From NCBI RefSeq assembly GCF_000143415.4, contig NW_003314275.1:999980-1063979 (forward strand): DNA of 64,000 bases. The letters are read 5' to 3'. How positions within the stretch are numbered: position 1 is the stretch's first letter; every line of letters begins with the position of its first letter. The notes below the pieces were generated by a model. The model ran no database searches, had not been told where the DNA came from, and saw only the letters and a list, made by a program, of their open reading frames with translations. Below, in pieces: positions 30,662 through 43,900 of this stretch. The translations under genes and the position numbers were made by a program. This DNA is from Selaginella moellendorffii. Lineage: Eukaryota > Streptophyta > Lycopodiopsida > Selaginellales > Selaginellaceae.

Positions 30662-32527
30662 ATGGCAAAGGTAGAGCATAAAAGAACCAATGTGGAGACA
30701 AAACCTCCTCTAGAGCTAGAGCCTCCAGTCAAACAACAAGTTATGGATGAGGAATCCTTGCATGAGAAGGACTCTAGTGTGGAAACTTTTAAACAAGAGT
30801 CTGGTGGTGAGGTTCAGTTGTCCAAGGTTTGATGGGACGTTCTAGAAGGACAACTGGCACAAACCAATACCCTGCTCAAGACTCTCACACGCAAGCTAAA
30901 GCGTGACGAGAAGTGGAAGAAAAAGCAAAAAGTTGTAGATGTTGGCAATGCAAAAGGCGTGGACCCTTTGGCAGGGACTAAGGTGGAATTAAACAAAGTC
31001 GAATAAACCAAAATGGAATCAGTCCCTCAAGCAATTCCTAGGTACAAACAAAAGCCCCCACTAATCTTTAAGGGAGTGAATGACTATAAAGTGGTGGAGG
31101 TTGGTTTTACGATATAAAGGATTACTTCCAAGCATTGTGGTTACCAAGCTTAGAGAAAGTCCCATATGCAAAACTATACTTAGCAAATAATGCTAAGTCT
31201 TGGTAGAGAATAACAGAGGCCAATGAAGGACTAGTGGCCACTTGAGAAATGATGAAGGTGAGAATCCACGCAATTTACATTCCTCCAAATGCTACTCTGC
31301 ACCTAAGGGATGAGTTGAATAGGCTAAACTTAGACCAGAGTCATTCAAAAGTATATGAATGCATTTATGGCAAAGAGGATACTTGTCACGAACATGGGTG
31401 ATATGGATGCATTCCATGCCTTCATATCAAGCTTGCAGACCTAGGCTTGAGGGGAGGTGATGTGTTGGAACCCGACCAACTACAAGGAAACATTGAATGC
31501 AGCTATTAAGGTGCATTTTAATGATAACCTGCTAAAGGGGAACACAATGGGGTCAGAATCCATGTTTAGCAAAAGGGCCAAACTAAGGGGGATATATGGC
31601 AAAGGGAAATTCAAGAAAAGTTTCTTTAAGAATGAGTCCTTAGGGTTTTAGAAAGGCAAATCTGGTGGCTAGTGAGCAAATATGTGGGGGAGAAAAATGA
31701 AAAGGGACAAACTCATAGATAAGAAGGTCAAGTCAGCTAGTAGTATGGGAAACAACATATGCTTTAACTATGGTGAGGCATAACACTTTTTGAGAGAATG
31801 TCATTACCTAAAAAAGGCCAGAGTCAATATAGACATTAAGTCAGGTGAAAACCAAATTGAGGTACATAATCCAGTCCTTAACTCAAAATTCCTCATTACA
31901 TAAACAACTTTGGTAGAGAGTCGTTCGCGACATCTACTAGCCATCTAAGGGAAGCTTAGAGGTAACTTTGTTAAGATCCTTACTAACATAGGTATGTCAG
32001 ATAATTTTTTAGCTACAGACATAATTTGGCAAGCCAAAATAACAATGCAATGGCTGGGCAAACCAAGGATTATAAAGTTTGTTTAAGGTAGCCAAAGCAC
32101 CAATGAGGTACTTCAACAAGCAAGAGTCAAAATAAGGACATAGAAAGTAGACATGGATTTCACCGTGTTGAACATAGTGGGATTTAATATGATCTTCAGG
32201 ATGAATTGGTTCAATCAGTTTGTGGTAGCCCTAGATGGATAAGATAGAAACCTTGTGATATTGGCAAATTCCTAGGGAAAATGATCTAGGGTGGAAGCCC
32301 AGGATCTAAAGGTAGGGCAATGTAAGGCCAAAGACTCCTGCTTGAACTTGGTGTTCACAAAAGGACAACTCACTAAAGGAACCAAGGTAGCATTTTTGTG
32401 CTTACTCTCAGTGAGGAGTGACAAAAAGATGGAAACAAAAGAAGTACCTTTAGTGATTCAGTGGGTGTTAGACCAATTTCAAGATACTATGTCGGAAGAG
32501 CTATCGGCAGAGTTATCCCTCGAATGA
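30662..32527 (+). pseudogene. Decayed Ty3/gypsy gag and protease
   Basis: From the ATG at 30662 a gag-like frame (MAKVEHKRTNVETKPPLELE) runs with in-frame stops and shifts. It shows a capsid-like part (DYFQALWLPSLEKVPYAKLY, about 31110-31170) and a worn zinc knuckle CFNYGEA-stop-HFLREC (about 31750-31800). A protease region follows, in which the D-T/S-G-A core reads NIGMSDNF (about 31985), then FTVLNIVGFNMIFRMNWF (about 32160). The last open piece ends with the QFQDTMSEEL segment that normally precedes reverse transcriptase. It is inactive. Confidence 0.75.
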
Positions 32528-35105
32528 CTAATAGAACATAAAATTGGGTTGGTTAAGGGTGCTAAAGTCTCTATCATTTGAATGAAATTGCTTTGAGACC
32601 ATAAATAACACACCTTATCTCTCTCACCTTAAGCCAACTGGAAAAAGAGCAATTACTTAATAAAAGAGCCTTTATTAGTTATTTTATCTCCATTTATCCC
32701 CCAAGGTTCTAAAGATCCACAATGATAGTATATTCAAATCTTATCTTATAATCATATGCACTACAATCACCACATACCAAGTGTGACCAAAGATGATGCA
32801 GTCATTCATTTGAGGTGCCCAATTGATCACAACTTTTATGCTTTGAGTTAAAATTCATGCAAGGAAATGATATTGCTCTCAAAACTAGAGTTTAAGAGCA
32901 ATCCATCTATTGCAATCCTAATGATCACAATTGGCATGATAAAGGCACCTAAATCTAGCTAAATTGAACAATCTACCAACTTCTTATGTTACAAGTGAAA
33001 AAACTTGTCTAGCTGGTTGGCCAAGCTTGGAACACACTCAAGCAAGTCATCAAGAAAAACCTAGAGTTGAAGTGTCAAAATTTACTCCAACAAATATGCT
33101 AGAAGTGTAGGTATAATATCTTTAAAAATATGTCAAGGCTCCTCATAGTTGAAAAGCAATAACTAGAACTTAAGATACCACCACAAATACTTGCAGAAAG
33201 GGCAATTGCACTATTGCCAAAGTAAATGTAGTATTTGAGTTTGGCTAAGCCTATGTTTGCTCCATGTCAACGATGGTAAGGATTTGCTTCTTCTTCCTAC
33301 CTTGTGTGATGGCTACAATGGTGGTTATCATATTAACCCTTATGATCATCTTATGACGTCAAGGGAGCTTTAAGAGATTTCTGCTAAAGCACAATTTAGT
33401 AACCATTTATGTAGAGACTTGTGTTGTTTGTAAGTGATTATATCATAGCTTGCTATAGTGTAATGTATATGATCATGGGATGAGATTTAAATATACTGTC
33501 ACTATGGATTCTTAGAACCTTGGGGGATAATGGAAAATAGCCACTAAAGGCTATTTTATCAAGCAATTACCCCTTTTTCAGTTGGCTTAAAGGGAGAAAA
33601 ATAAAATGCACTACAATGATGGATTATGAACATGTTGGCACTGTGCACTACAACAATTTTGGATGGCAAAACCTTTACAATTGACTTATATCTGCACTAT
33701 ATTCATAGCCTTGGGCTGTCTAGAAAGAGTTCATCCCTATTCATCGAGGATAGTTGATCTTCTAATCATTTTTCTAGAGTTGCTTCATGATAAGAAGTGA
33801 TTACAACCAAGAGTCACCTAATATAAACCTTTAGGTACACCTTTCTCCTTTGTTTGGAGAATTTTACACTCATCATTTTGTGGTTTTGATAGAGCCTAGT
33901 GTCTGTGATATTGACAAGGCAACATTGGTGTATGGATCATGAATAATCAAGAGAAGTAAGTTGTCAAGCTCTCCATATATTTACCAACTTTATCTAGGAA
34001 TGAGGTTGAGTACTTAACCATGATCAGTGCTATGCAATTGCCAAAAGAACTCAAGCCTTGCCATGTCTAATTCATGAGAGATTTGCAACTAATGACTTGC
34101 TAACTCAATGGTGAATGTTAAGTTTGGCAAGGCACTTCAGAGACTTATGGCAGTAGGTAATGTCTATGGAACAACATTTTGAAGACCAATTAATAGCATT
34201 AGAAATTTTGTTCTTATGCTCTTCTAACCAATTGCACATATGAAGGCTAGTTTCTTAGCTTGGGTGGAAACTAATAAAGGGTTTAACAATATCAATCTTC
34301 TACTATTATAGTAGTAACAGAAAAATATATGAAAAGACTCATTAATAGGTAACCTTTGATACCTGTAGTTACATTTGTGATAATTGCTTTACTCTAGAGC
34401 TTCATATGTTCATATGGGACTACAACCAACTCTTAGGACACTCTTATGCACAAGATTAAACTCCTTGACAACATAAGGCCTATTTGTTAATATTTATAGC
34501 AATATAACCCAATTTTTCATCCTGTGGATATTCAAAAGCTTTTTGTGATCTCTCTCGTGGCTCATTCAAACTAGGTGCCCAACATTGTGCCAATTTGTTG
34601 TGTTAATGCTAGCCTCCTTGACTATGACAAAGATCTCAAATAGTCTTGTGTATATTGATGGCCACAAGATTGATGCCAATTGAATAGTTTGTTTGAGCAA
34701 CTCAACAGTCTACTGGCTGTAAGTCCACTCAAAAGGAGCATTGTAGAGTAAAGTTGTTCAAGGACGAGTTTAAGCTGCATAATTAGATTTAGTGTATAAG
34801 CAAATATGCAAAGATTGCAAAATGCTATCTTATCTCTATCTAGTGGATCCACAATGATTATTTAATCATCTAAAGTCCATGCATATGTTGACCTTACCAT
34901 TAACTTTCCACTTTCTGGTCTATGGGAGAGAGGCTATCCTTTTAGTGGAGATTTAGATCCTATCCATCCACTTTGTGTCACAATATGTGGCAGAGTTCTA
35001 ATTATCAAAGGTGGAGTGGCTCCAGGCACGAGCTTGGGAGCTTTTGGAGCTGGATGAACAATGTCTTGTAGCTTTGGAAAACATCTATGCACAGAAGGTT
35101 TAGCT
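32528..35105. other. AT-rich worn retroelement interior, no gene
   Basis: This is where reverse transcriptase, RNase H and most of integrase should lie, but I cannot find convincing motifs such as YxDD. Many stops occur in all frames. It has either decayed past recognition or been replaced by other sequence. Confidence 0.45.
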
Positions 35106-35340
35106 CAAGGTTTAATGAGACTGTGAGGCTTTTTTAACACCATTTCAGCAAGATGACTTGGTTCTTCTCAAGGATTTCACACCTTCATCCAAGTTTGCAC
35201 TAAGATGGTTGGATCCCCATATCATCCAGTGTCAAAGGGAGGCATTCTGATAGCCACTAGCTCAAGTATTTGCATCATCATAGCCATTCAAATTTGGTGA
35301 CACCAGAAACAACCTAAAAACTTAGGCAACTGAATCCAAT
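35106..35340 (+). pseudogene. Remnant of Ty3/gypsy integrase C-terminus
   Basis: The frame reading FQQDDLVLLKDFTPSSKFAL then RWLDPHII (about 35140-35235) matches the conserved end of gypsy integrase (GDxVLLK...KLxxRWxGPyxI). It marks the 3' end of the same decayed element as the gag-protease piece. Confidence 0.6.
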
Positions 35341-35476
35341 ACTGCTGCTTGGACGTGTGCATGGCCATTGGTAGACAGAAATGTGGCCGCTTAAGAGCTC
35401 TAGTGAGAGGAATCGACGTAACGATATGAAAGAACCCTAATCCTTCTTCTTTACACTTTTAGGGTTCTAGAGAGCA

Positions 35477-36739
35477 ATGAAGGAAGCGTTAGAGGGGTGT
35501 TTCGACGCTGCGATTGTTGGAGCTGGGATCATGGGGCTGTGCACCGCCTACGAGCTCGCCCGGAGAGGTAAGAGCGTGATTGTACTGGAGCAATTCGATC
35601 TGCTGCACCGCAGGGGCTCGTCGCACGGCGAGTCGCGCACGCTGCGCCTCACCTATCCGGAGAGCTACTACACGCTCATGGCCCGATCGGCGTTGGATCT
35701 CTGGAAATCCGCTCAGCGGGAGGCCGGATTTGAGGTCTACAAGCGCACAGGGCAGCTAGATTTCGGTGCCGCCGACCATCCAGGGCTCCAGCAGCTGATC
35801 GCAGCGTGCCGGGAGCACGGGATCCACCACCAGGTCTTCGGCCGCGAGGAATTTCGCCAGAAGCAGCCCCGGATCGCAGGGATTCTCGATCTTCCAGAGG
35901 GCTGCATAGGAGTGTGGACGGAAGAAGCTGGGGTTTTGCGCGCCACCAAGGCGTGCGCGATGTTCTTGGCGCTGGCTACCAGGCACGGGGCGATCGTCCG
36001 CGACAATGCCAGGGTCACGAAGATCTCCCCTGGATGGAAGGACTCGCGCGGGGAGAAATCGGTGCTGGTCGCGACAGGCAAGGGATCAGTGCTGGCAAAG
36101 AAGTGTATCATCGCGAGTGGTGCTTGGGTTCCAAGGATCGTGGAGGAGAACTTTGGGCTGGTTCTTCCGGTCCAGCCTCTACACACGACGATCGCCTACT
36201 GGGAAGTAACTGATCGATCCAAGCACGCAGAGTTCCTGGCAGGGAATGGCTTTCCAACCTTTGCCTTCTACAACGAGAAGTACTTCTATGGAACTCCATC
36301 GCTGGAGTTCCCGGGATTGATCAAGGCCTCCATTCATGGTGGAACTCCTTGCGATGCCGACGATCGCTGCTACATCCCGGACGTGGAGGAGCTCAAGAGG
36401 ATCATGTCGCCATGGATGGAGAGGGCCTTCGGGAAGAATGTGAGGTGCGATGCTCCAGCCATGGCGGAGGCTTGCATGTACTCGATGACCCCGGATCAGG
36501 ACTTCATCCTGGATGTTCTTCCGGGAACCCAGGAGCAAGTGCTGGTGGCGGCGGGGTTCTCCGGGCATGGATTCAAGATGGCTCCGCTGGTTGGAAAGGT
36601 GATGGCGGATCTGGCCGAGAGTGGGGCGTCGCCGGAAGTGCCTCTCGAGCTCTTCTCGCTGCAGCGTTTCCGGAGGAGCGCGTTTGGCAACGAGAAGAGC
36701 TTTGATCCGGTGAAAGAGCTGTCGACTTTGAGGCTCTGA
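35477..36739 (+). CDS. Peroxisomal sarcosine/pipecolate oxidase-like FAD enzyme
   Basis: Single exon, 420 residues. Plant homologues oxidise N-methyl or cyclic imino acids such as sarcosine and pipecolate, giving H2O2, and are peroxisomal. Visible: dinucleotide motif VGAGIMGL (GxGxxG, about 15-22), EQFDLLHRRGSSHGESR with the family signature SSHGESR and TLRLTYPE, and the flavin-attachment segment ACMYSMTPDQDF with Cys333, the position of covalent FAD in monomeric sarcosine oxidase. GFSGHGFKMAP is near the C-terminus. The last three residues, LRL, fit a relaxed PTS1 signal but are not a strong one. The gene is intact and GC-rich within AT-rich transposon DNA. Telo-box-like AACCCTAA (35433-35440) and TTTTAGGGTT (35457-35466) lie just before the ATG. 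Confidence 0.93.
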   Translation: MKEALEGCFDAAIVGAGIMGLCTAYELARRGKSVIVLEQFDLLHRRGSSHGESRTLRLTYPESYYTLMARSALDLWKSAQREAGFEVYKRTGQLDFGAADHPGLQQLIAACREHGIHHQVFGREEFRQKQPRIAGILDLPEGCIGVWTEEAGVLRATKACAMFLALATRHGAIVRDNARVTKISPGWKDSRGEKSVLVATGKGSVLAKKCIIASGAWVPRIVEENFGLVLPVQPLHTTIAYWEVTDRSKHAEFLAGNGFPTFAFYNEKYFYGTPSLEFPGLIKASIHGGTPCDADDRCYIPDVEELKRIMSPWMERAFGKNVRCDAPAMAEACMYSMTPDQDFILDVLPGTQEQVLVAAGFSGHGFKMAPLVGKVMADLAESGASPEVPLELFSLQRFRRSAFGNEKSFDPVKELSTLRL

Positions 36740-37099
36740 TCAAAGCTATCCAAGTTTGTAAACTTTGTAAGCCTTCTAATGTATTAATTTGTCCTCTGTT
36801 TTTTTTTTCAGGTTCTTATTTAAAGTGCAAACTAATCATTTCTATCAAACTTCCAAAACAAATATTTAAGCAATCTAGGGTCGGGACCATAAAATAAGAA
36901 AAGTGACAACTTGGTATCTTGCTTTTGGTGCCAGATAAGATCCGCTCCAAGATCTCGCTAAGGTAAAGCACGCCGTACAAGATTTTCCTCAAAATCCTGG
37001 ACCATATGCGAAGGTAGGGGACGATGCATTATGATCTCGAGCATCTTTTTGAAGTTATATGCGGACATGAAGCATTGCCTCCTATATTCTTGAAGAATT

Positions 37100-37352
37100 T
37101 TTTTTCCTGTAACTCAGCTGGCAGCGGGGACGAGAAGAGAACCAGGAAAAAGCACTTTGTAAACCTTTAATTGACTATAGACGAGTTTATCGATGTCTCT
37201 CTCGGTCATGACCTCGTCTCCACTTGATCAGAGTCAAGAGTGATGAACCTAGCCACTGTATACGGAAAACACACAGTGTATTGCTCACTATTCTTACATA
37301 TATATGAACACTGCGAGTTTTACCTGGATTCCGCTCCAACACTCCCCCTCGA
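37100..37352 (-). mobile_element. Ty1/copia-like polypurine tract and LTR start (fragment)
   Basis: On the minus strand, TCGAGGGGGAG (37342-37352) is followed at once by TGTTGGAGCGG from 37341. This is the usual plant copia arrangement of polypurine tract and LTR 5' end. The far end of the LTR and any coding part are not clear, so the left limit is approximate. 36740-37100 holds only a 3' flank with a poly-T run. Confidence 0.45.
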
Positions 37353-39378
37353 TATGATCCGTCCTAAAGATACTCCCCCTGCATTGATATAAGTCCGTGT
37401 GATACTGCTGGACGAGCTGAAGACCGCACTGGTCGCACTACTGCTGTAGAGTCTCCAGAAGATCCACTGCTTCACTCAGTATCAAACCGGAAAAGCTCAA
37501 CTGGAGTCTCAAGAAGTTCGATCCAGAGAATGAGGGGCGAGAGCTTGCAAGCCCGGATCCTCTCAGCTTGCAGCCACACCAGAGAGATTGACCAGCGGCA
37601 TGAGTATTTCCAGGACATGGCTGAGTTTGGCATTGCACTAAGTGTCTAGCACTACTTCTGTTTAATTGATCAAGTGTCAAGCCGTGGATCCCCCAAGATG
37701 GAGAGTTACCCTCAATCAGTTGCTTTTCATCCTTTAGTGAGCTCTAGACTAAAAATAGGGTTTAATATTTAATATAATTTTTTTTCTCTTATTTTAGTAA
37801 TTTTATCATCTTCCCTAGAGATTTGTTTACACGCTTGATTAAATACACTCTTTTAAGTTTATGCTCTTCAAATGCCAATCAAATCTACTCTGGTTCACAC
37901 CAATTGCAGCAATGAAATTGCCCACTTTTAGCCATTAAGCATTAGAATGAAATAATTCACAATATAATAAGCACAAACAACAGCAAATGCCAGTGCTTCG
38001 GCATTTGCCCATATCACAACAAGCTCAAGTGATACTTAGTGCTAGTATTACCCAGGGTGATTCTTCTAGCATGGCTAGTATGGCTGGAGCATCTAGCAGC
38101 AAGCATGACAAGGCTTGGCTATGATTTGGTGTGTTTCTTTTGTTTTGTGTTTGGTTTGGAGTGGATTTCTTTGTTCAAGTTTCAAGTTTTAAAGATTTCT
38201 TTCCACTTTCTTTAGGGTTTTTCACATTTGGTTGGTCTGAAACCAAATGTTGTGTTCGGATGAAAATTTGCCGTTCATAATGCCATTTGTAACATGTACA
38301 TATGCAACGTTCGGAAGTTCGGCAGTAACTATGTTTCATACAACACATTCTCGTGTGTGGGCATCCCCATTGCATGTAGAGCTTCCTCCATGGCATGCCC
38401 ACTGTCCTCTACCTCACAGCAGCAATAGTTTTGCCAATCACCCACCCTTTCCCTAGCTAAACACTAAAACTAAATTTTATGTATCAAAACATGTTAATTG
38501 CCTGACATGGCAATAGTGATCTGGCAAATGTGGCAATAATATGGCATGCAGTGCTTTGCAATTGCACATACAATGCCCATCTGTATGCTTTAGTTGTGTA
38601 TGTTATGACATTGTTTGGATTAATAGAATGGTAACATGTGTTATAGAAGTGAATTTGGAAAGGGATAACAAATGTCATTCCAAATGACTCTGAATTTGCA
38701 CAATATAAAAAATAATTTAGGTTTGGCAAGTTCAGTTAGGTTTGAACTTATTGCCACAAATGTGTTGCCATTGCTGCCATGAATGGAATAAAACTTGATA
38801 CTAATGATTAAATCAATGAAAATAATATGAATCACTTGAATATAAGAAAAGTTATCTTTGCATGATAGAAGGTACAAAGCAATCAATATGACAATAGAAA
38901 AGAAATTGTATATCTCATCTTGTACTCTATGTAAATGCTCTTCAAAGTTGGCACACATCCTTTTAAGAATTGTGTAAATCTCCCGCAATGAAAGGAAATG
39001 AATGAACATTAAAATAAGTAAAGTGTATTACCATTTAGTATTGATAAATCCCACAATAAAGCAACCAATCCATACAACTTTAGCACACAAAGACTGTCAA
39101 AATTCCTAGAGGTTAGTCAGTGCTTAGTACCTTCAAGATATTCATTAAGAACTGGCATAAAATACTTTGAATCAAGCAATGTACCTACTTATGCTATAGT
39201 TCAAATTTAAGGGTGGCATGTATGGCTATTTCATGAATTCTGGCTAACACGCTCTTTGAGGATTTGAGCATATATCCAACAACATCAATCCCTTTTTTGA
39301 AAAAACCCATGAAAACCTTGTATTTGGGAATCAAATCTTCTATTGAAAAGAGCAAGCCATCATGACAAACAATCATCA
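37353..39378. other. AT-rich intergenic stretch, no gene seen
   Basis: Only short open frames occur, with no domain. A small inverted repeat-like phrase (AAATGCCAGTGCTTCGGCATTT, about 37985-38006) can form a hairpin. Copies of TGGCAAT/ATTGCCA words recur around 38500-38780. Confidence 0.45.
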
Positions 39379-39515
39379 CAAGTCACATCAATTTGACCTT
39401 GGGTATCAAAAGATATTTGTTCACTAATCCTTACAAACACTTTTTCATTATTGCTATGATAGCAAGAGATTGATATTACTAATTCCCTTTATATTTCCCA
39501 CTTGAACTAGTTGAG
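39379..39515 (+). repeat. Truncated old family A LTR, 5' end
   Basis: The order GGTATCAAAAGATA, CTAATCCTTACAAACACTTT and TTCCCACTTGAACTAGTTGAG matches the first 135 bp or so of the family A LTR (54654-54789). It stops exactly where the next LTR begins. Confidence 0.55.
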
Positions 39516-40962
39516 TGTAAACCATAAATCCCTAATCCCCAAAGTGGCCAAAAGGGTGCCATGTGCTAGTGGCCAAAGTAGAAGTCTAATGAGCATAACA
39601 TATTTAGACTAAAAGCTCTAATTTAAAAAGTTAAGAGTGGGAGTGAAATTCTCAATGAAGTGCTTGAGGAAAGAGTATGAAATGATTAATAAACAAGTCT
39701 CTAGAAAGGGATACAAAAGGGATTAACACATAGTAAGTGTCGTGACATATGGAAATGTCGGAACCAAGTTTGAGATGGTGTCCAAGAAAAAGTTTAAGAT
39801 GAAATATGATATGGATTTCGAGATAGAGTTTGAGAAAGAGTCCAAGACTAGGTTTAAGACTGGGTCCAAGACCGAGACTAAGACCAGGTTTGAAACCAAA
39901 ATTGGGTTTAAGACCAACATTGGATTCGAGATCGAGTCCCAAGTCCAAGTTCAAGTTTGAGTCCAAGTCCGTCCGAAGGTGAAAGCCCAAAACGATCATC
40001 TCCCAGAGTCTCAAGGGTTTGGTGAGTCTCTGTGGGATAGTGAGGGGAAGGATTCCAATGGAATTAATTTAGCTAGGAAAGATTAGTGTGACTAAGGAAG
40101 GTTACACCCATGTTGTGGGTAATGATATAACTATTGAAAAGTTCAAGGCTAGAGTGAATATATATGGATAAGTGGGTGAATTGTTCAAAAGTTAACTTTA
40201 CCTCCCCTAGGAGATAAAATAATCGATGCTCCCAATCCAAGTATGGGTGGCACTATCTACTTGGATGCCTTATGTGGCTCAACGGAACCTCGCTCTAAGC
40301 CTATGGCTAGAGCACCCAAAGGCGGAAGGCGGGGAGAGTACCCATGAGGCCCGCGTAGAGCCACGGTGTTTCGAAATGTTGTCCCAAAGGCCCAGACTGT
40401 GGAAAGGAAGAGGAGTAGTCCTCTGGTGTAGTTACCAAGGATACAGTCGAGTGGTGAGGAAGTCCCAGAGGACCGTGGGACTTAGTGGTCGGGCCTGTGG
40501 GCCTCGATCCAGTGGCAGTGTTGACGAACACGGCCATAGGCAGAAAGGGACTTAGTGAAGACCGGAAAAGGGATATTGGGGAAGGCTATTCCCCATGTCT
40601 GTGGGCATCCTAAGGATGCTAAGGAGTGGATCTGAAATGATCACTCATGGACGAATGGCCCAGTCCTTGAGAGATGGGACTGTGATGCAGGTGGTGTTAG
40701 ACCACCGGTGTAACCATGGTAAAGGGGCATGGCCTTAGCGTAACGGGCTGATATGTCAATGGTACCTTGGGGTGTCGGTCATGGGATCGGACACGTGGAG
40801 CACTTGGATCAAGTGCAAAGGTTGAGTGGCGGGGATGCCATTCTCGGGGCTAGCAAACCCAAGTCTGAAATAGGACTTATGAGGGTTGTGAGTGAGACTC
40901 CTCCAAGTGGTTGGAGGTGTGGTTAAGTGACTAAATTAGAATGGAAAATTTAGTCGCTTACA
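39516..40962 (+). repeat. Family B LTR copy i (plus strand, 5' LTR)
   Basis: It starts TGTAAACCATAAATCCC and ends AGTCGCTTACA. It holds a worn GAGTCC-type array (about 39765-39960), GGTGAAAGCCCAAA, the TGGATGCC...GGCTCAACGGAACCTCGCTC block and the 3' end common to all copies. The array has lost most CpG, while the right half is well kept. A TGGTATTGGAGC primer site (40966-40977) follows. Confidence 0.85.
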
Positions 40963-43900
40963 ACTTGGTATTGGAGCTGTTCCTTAGTCTGACTTTTATT
41001 GGTGCTCAAGTATATCACCACTGGTGTTGGCATTGGAAGGTCCTAGGAGTGGGCCTATCCTTGAGGAGTAGCAGGTTGGGAAGACATGGCTCTCCACTAC
41101 AGTTCATGTGTGAACTTATAGGCAAAATAGTAGATAGAAAAGGGCCAATAATGGAACGACTTTGGGATCTTGGGAACAGTATAAGGGTTTCCTCAGAGAG
41201 TTGAGGATGTGATCCAGATGAGCGTTTGACTTAGCAAACTAGCTGATGTAGTTGTGGTAAACAACTACAATTGGGATCACGGGAAAGATGCAGACTCCAA
41301 AACAGTAAAGGAGTCACAAGATTACCCTTATATAGTTGAGGCTGGTACTCATAAATTTGAGACCGGAATTGTTGACCGTGGGATGTCAAATACAGAAGAT
41401 GACACCAGTCCTTGAAATGGTAGCCAGGGCTACCTCTAATAAATGCTAGAACAACCCAAGGAGTTGGGGGTGTACTTAAAGATGAGTTGCTATTCTTATC
41501 ACATGGACAAGTAGTCATAAGGGGCAAAAGTTTACCCCAAGAAAATCATCAAGTGTCAGAGTAACACTTGCAAAGATTGTCCTTGTGAGTAGGACATGAA
41601 TACAAGAAGTTGTATTCTAGAGAGTTGGCACCTCTAAGATTGAGACCTTGCAGGTTTTTGGATTAGCAAAGTCCAAAATGTTGGATGACTCAAGCGGAGT
41701 CAGGGAATGTCCCTAAGGGATTGGTTGGAACATTTGGACTGAGGTGTATGGTGCCCTATGAGGTATGGGGAGGATCATAAGATCCAAGTATGAGAATAGT
41801 AGGTATCTCATTGATGGTAGAATGTGCCATACTAAAGTTGTGGGAAAGATGTTCCCAGAAGAAAGCAACTTTGGCCCAGAGTTGGGTGCAAACACTATGG
41901 TGCGGTGCTAACGGATAGTTAGCATGAGGAACAACTATATTAGTCTTGGCAAGACCTAGACACTAATAAGTAGTGTCATAAGGGTAGGCTCGTGGGGCCG
42001 ATGGTGTGAAGACACCAAATGTGCCAAGGTGTGATACCTTGAGGTTATGATGATGGGTTCATAAGAACCCCTTGCCAAGGGAATCCCAACGGAAGCGGGA
42101 ATGGCATGGCCTAAGCTGGAAGGCATGCGGTTAGAGTGTGATGACCCAGATAATGATGGAGGTGTGGAAGCACCAAGCAATGAGTTGTAGGACTTGACAA
42201 CTATGGGGCAACTAAGCAAGAGGTGCAAGGTAATTAGTTAAATGGGTAGAAGGTAGCTACCCAAAGACTTCTTAATGGCATAAGGAAATTAGATATACCC
42301 TTACGAGGGATAAATTGTTTATGTTGTGATATAGTAAGTCAATGTCGTAAATGGGAATGCTCATTGTCAGGAGGCCATCATTGGGACACCCAAACACTCT
42401 AGAACATCAGGAGGTGGTGTTTCGTGTCGCAAGGGCAATAGATAAAGCCCAAGGGACTAAGTCCTGAGCGAATGATGGATAGTAGGTGCTATCCAAATGT
42501 CCAAAGTTGCAGAGACAGGAGAAGACTGTCTACCTGAATTGGACAAAGCCAAAAATGGAATTTTGGCAAGACTAGTGATGGGCTTATTAAGGCTCATAAG
42601 CAGCAACATTAATCCCGATGTGTGGGATTATAAGGTAAGCATGCCCAAGATTGAGGAACCACTCCCTAGGCTATTGGGTAGGTTCATCCCTAAGAATACT
42701 TGCTAAGGCATAGTAAAATGTGCAAAGCTATCCTCCTAGTCTGGAGGAGAATAACCAAAGGAAACATATGGGGCCAAAAGGCAAGTAGTATTGGGATGGA
42801 ACTGAATCATAAAAATTGAAAGGCATATCCAACGGTGGTTATGCAAGTTGGGAGTGGAGAATCAAGAGGGTGCTCGAGGATGTTGTTGCTAGCAACCGTG
42901 ATGCCATGGAGAGTCTAAAATATGGAATTATCCATGTTAAACTATATGGCAACTATAAAGCTTGCGAAAAAAAAACCCTTAGCAAGCTAAGGGACAAAGT
43001 TCCTTCAAGGTTCCCAAAGACGATTCTAGGTAGCTTAGTACCTAGAAAGGCCAAGTGTAAATGGTTCATGGAACGTGCGAAATCAGAGTGGCGCAATAGA
43101 AGCGTGGTCTTAAAGCTTGCCACGAGGCAAGGCTATCAAGGTTAGGGAAGTAATTCCCGAGTGTTCAAAGAGAGGGCTTTGAACGAAAGTCGATGGTCAA
43201 GGACTTTCACGCTTATGCAGGAACCATGTTACAGTGGTCGGAGGACTTGCCAAGCGAGATTGGCAAGTTGGGGGAACAAATACCCTAGTTGAAGGTGATA
43301 ACTTCAAAAAGGGTGGGCCATGGGGCCAAGCATGGAGGAGTCCATGCATGATCACAAACTTGTCAAGTGAGAGGACTTGGCAGTGTGGAGGAACTAGGTT
43401 TCTAAGTTGTGATCTGTAGCGTGCTTTAAGTATAAGTTGGTGCACCGGCGTGATGAGTCACGCCAGGCATCCTGGGTGATGCCGTCCGTAGATGCATATA
43501 CGGAGGTTGGGTTTGAGTCCCGACCCTCTAGTGCTTGGGTTCGAGTCCCAAATCACTAGGGCATGGTGATGGTTTGGAATATGAGGACACTCATATTTCA
43601 GTGGTCATGGACTCTCAGTGAGGAGACTGGCTTGGGCACACCACCAAGCGGGGGATGCTCTGGAGTCATGATACACGGTTAGATTGCTTAGTGTGGCTCG
43701 GTATATCTAACTTGAACACTTTGGTGCGAGTGGCACCAAGGACGTGGTGAATGAGATGGGGACACCCAGTCTCAGTTGCTATGGACCCTTGGCCGGAAGG
43801 GCTAGCTTGGGCACACCGCCAAGTGTGGGGGATGCCCCCGGGGTCATGGTCAACAAGTTAAAGGTCTGGGAGACCTAATACCTATTGGCAAACCTGTTAA

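Noticed and set aside
34622-34852. Minus-strand ORF resembling a worn gypsy RT/RNase H segment
   Set aside because: Only a few residues fit (KLVLEQLYST), the strand is opposite to the flanking element, and no YxDD or neighbouring motif supports it.
43197-43445. Paired ORFs in the family B interior, repeated at 51083-51322, taken as a possible gene
   Set aside because: Both strands are open over the same DNA, copies differ by stops and shifts, and no domain is recognisable.
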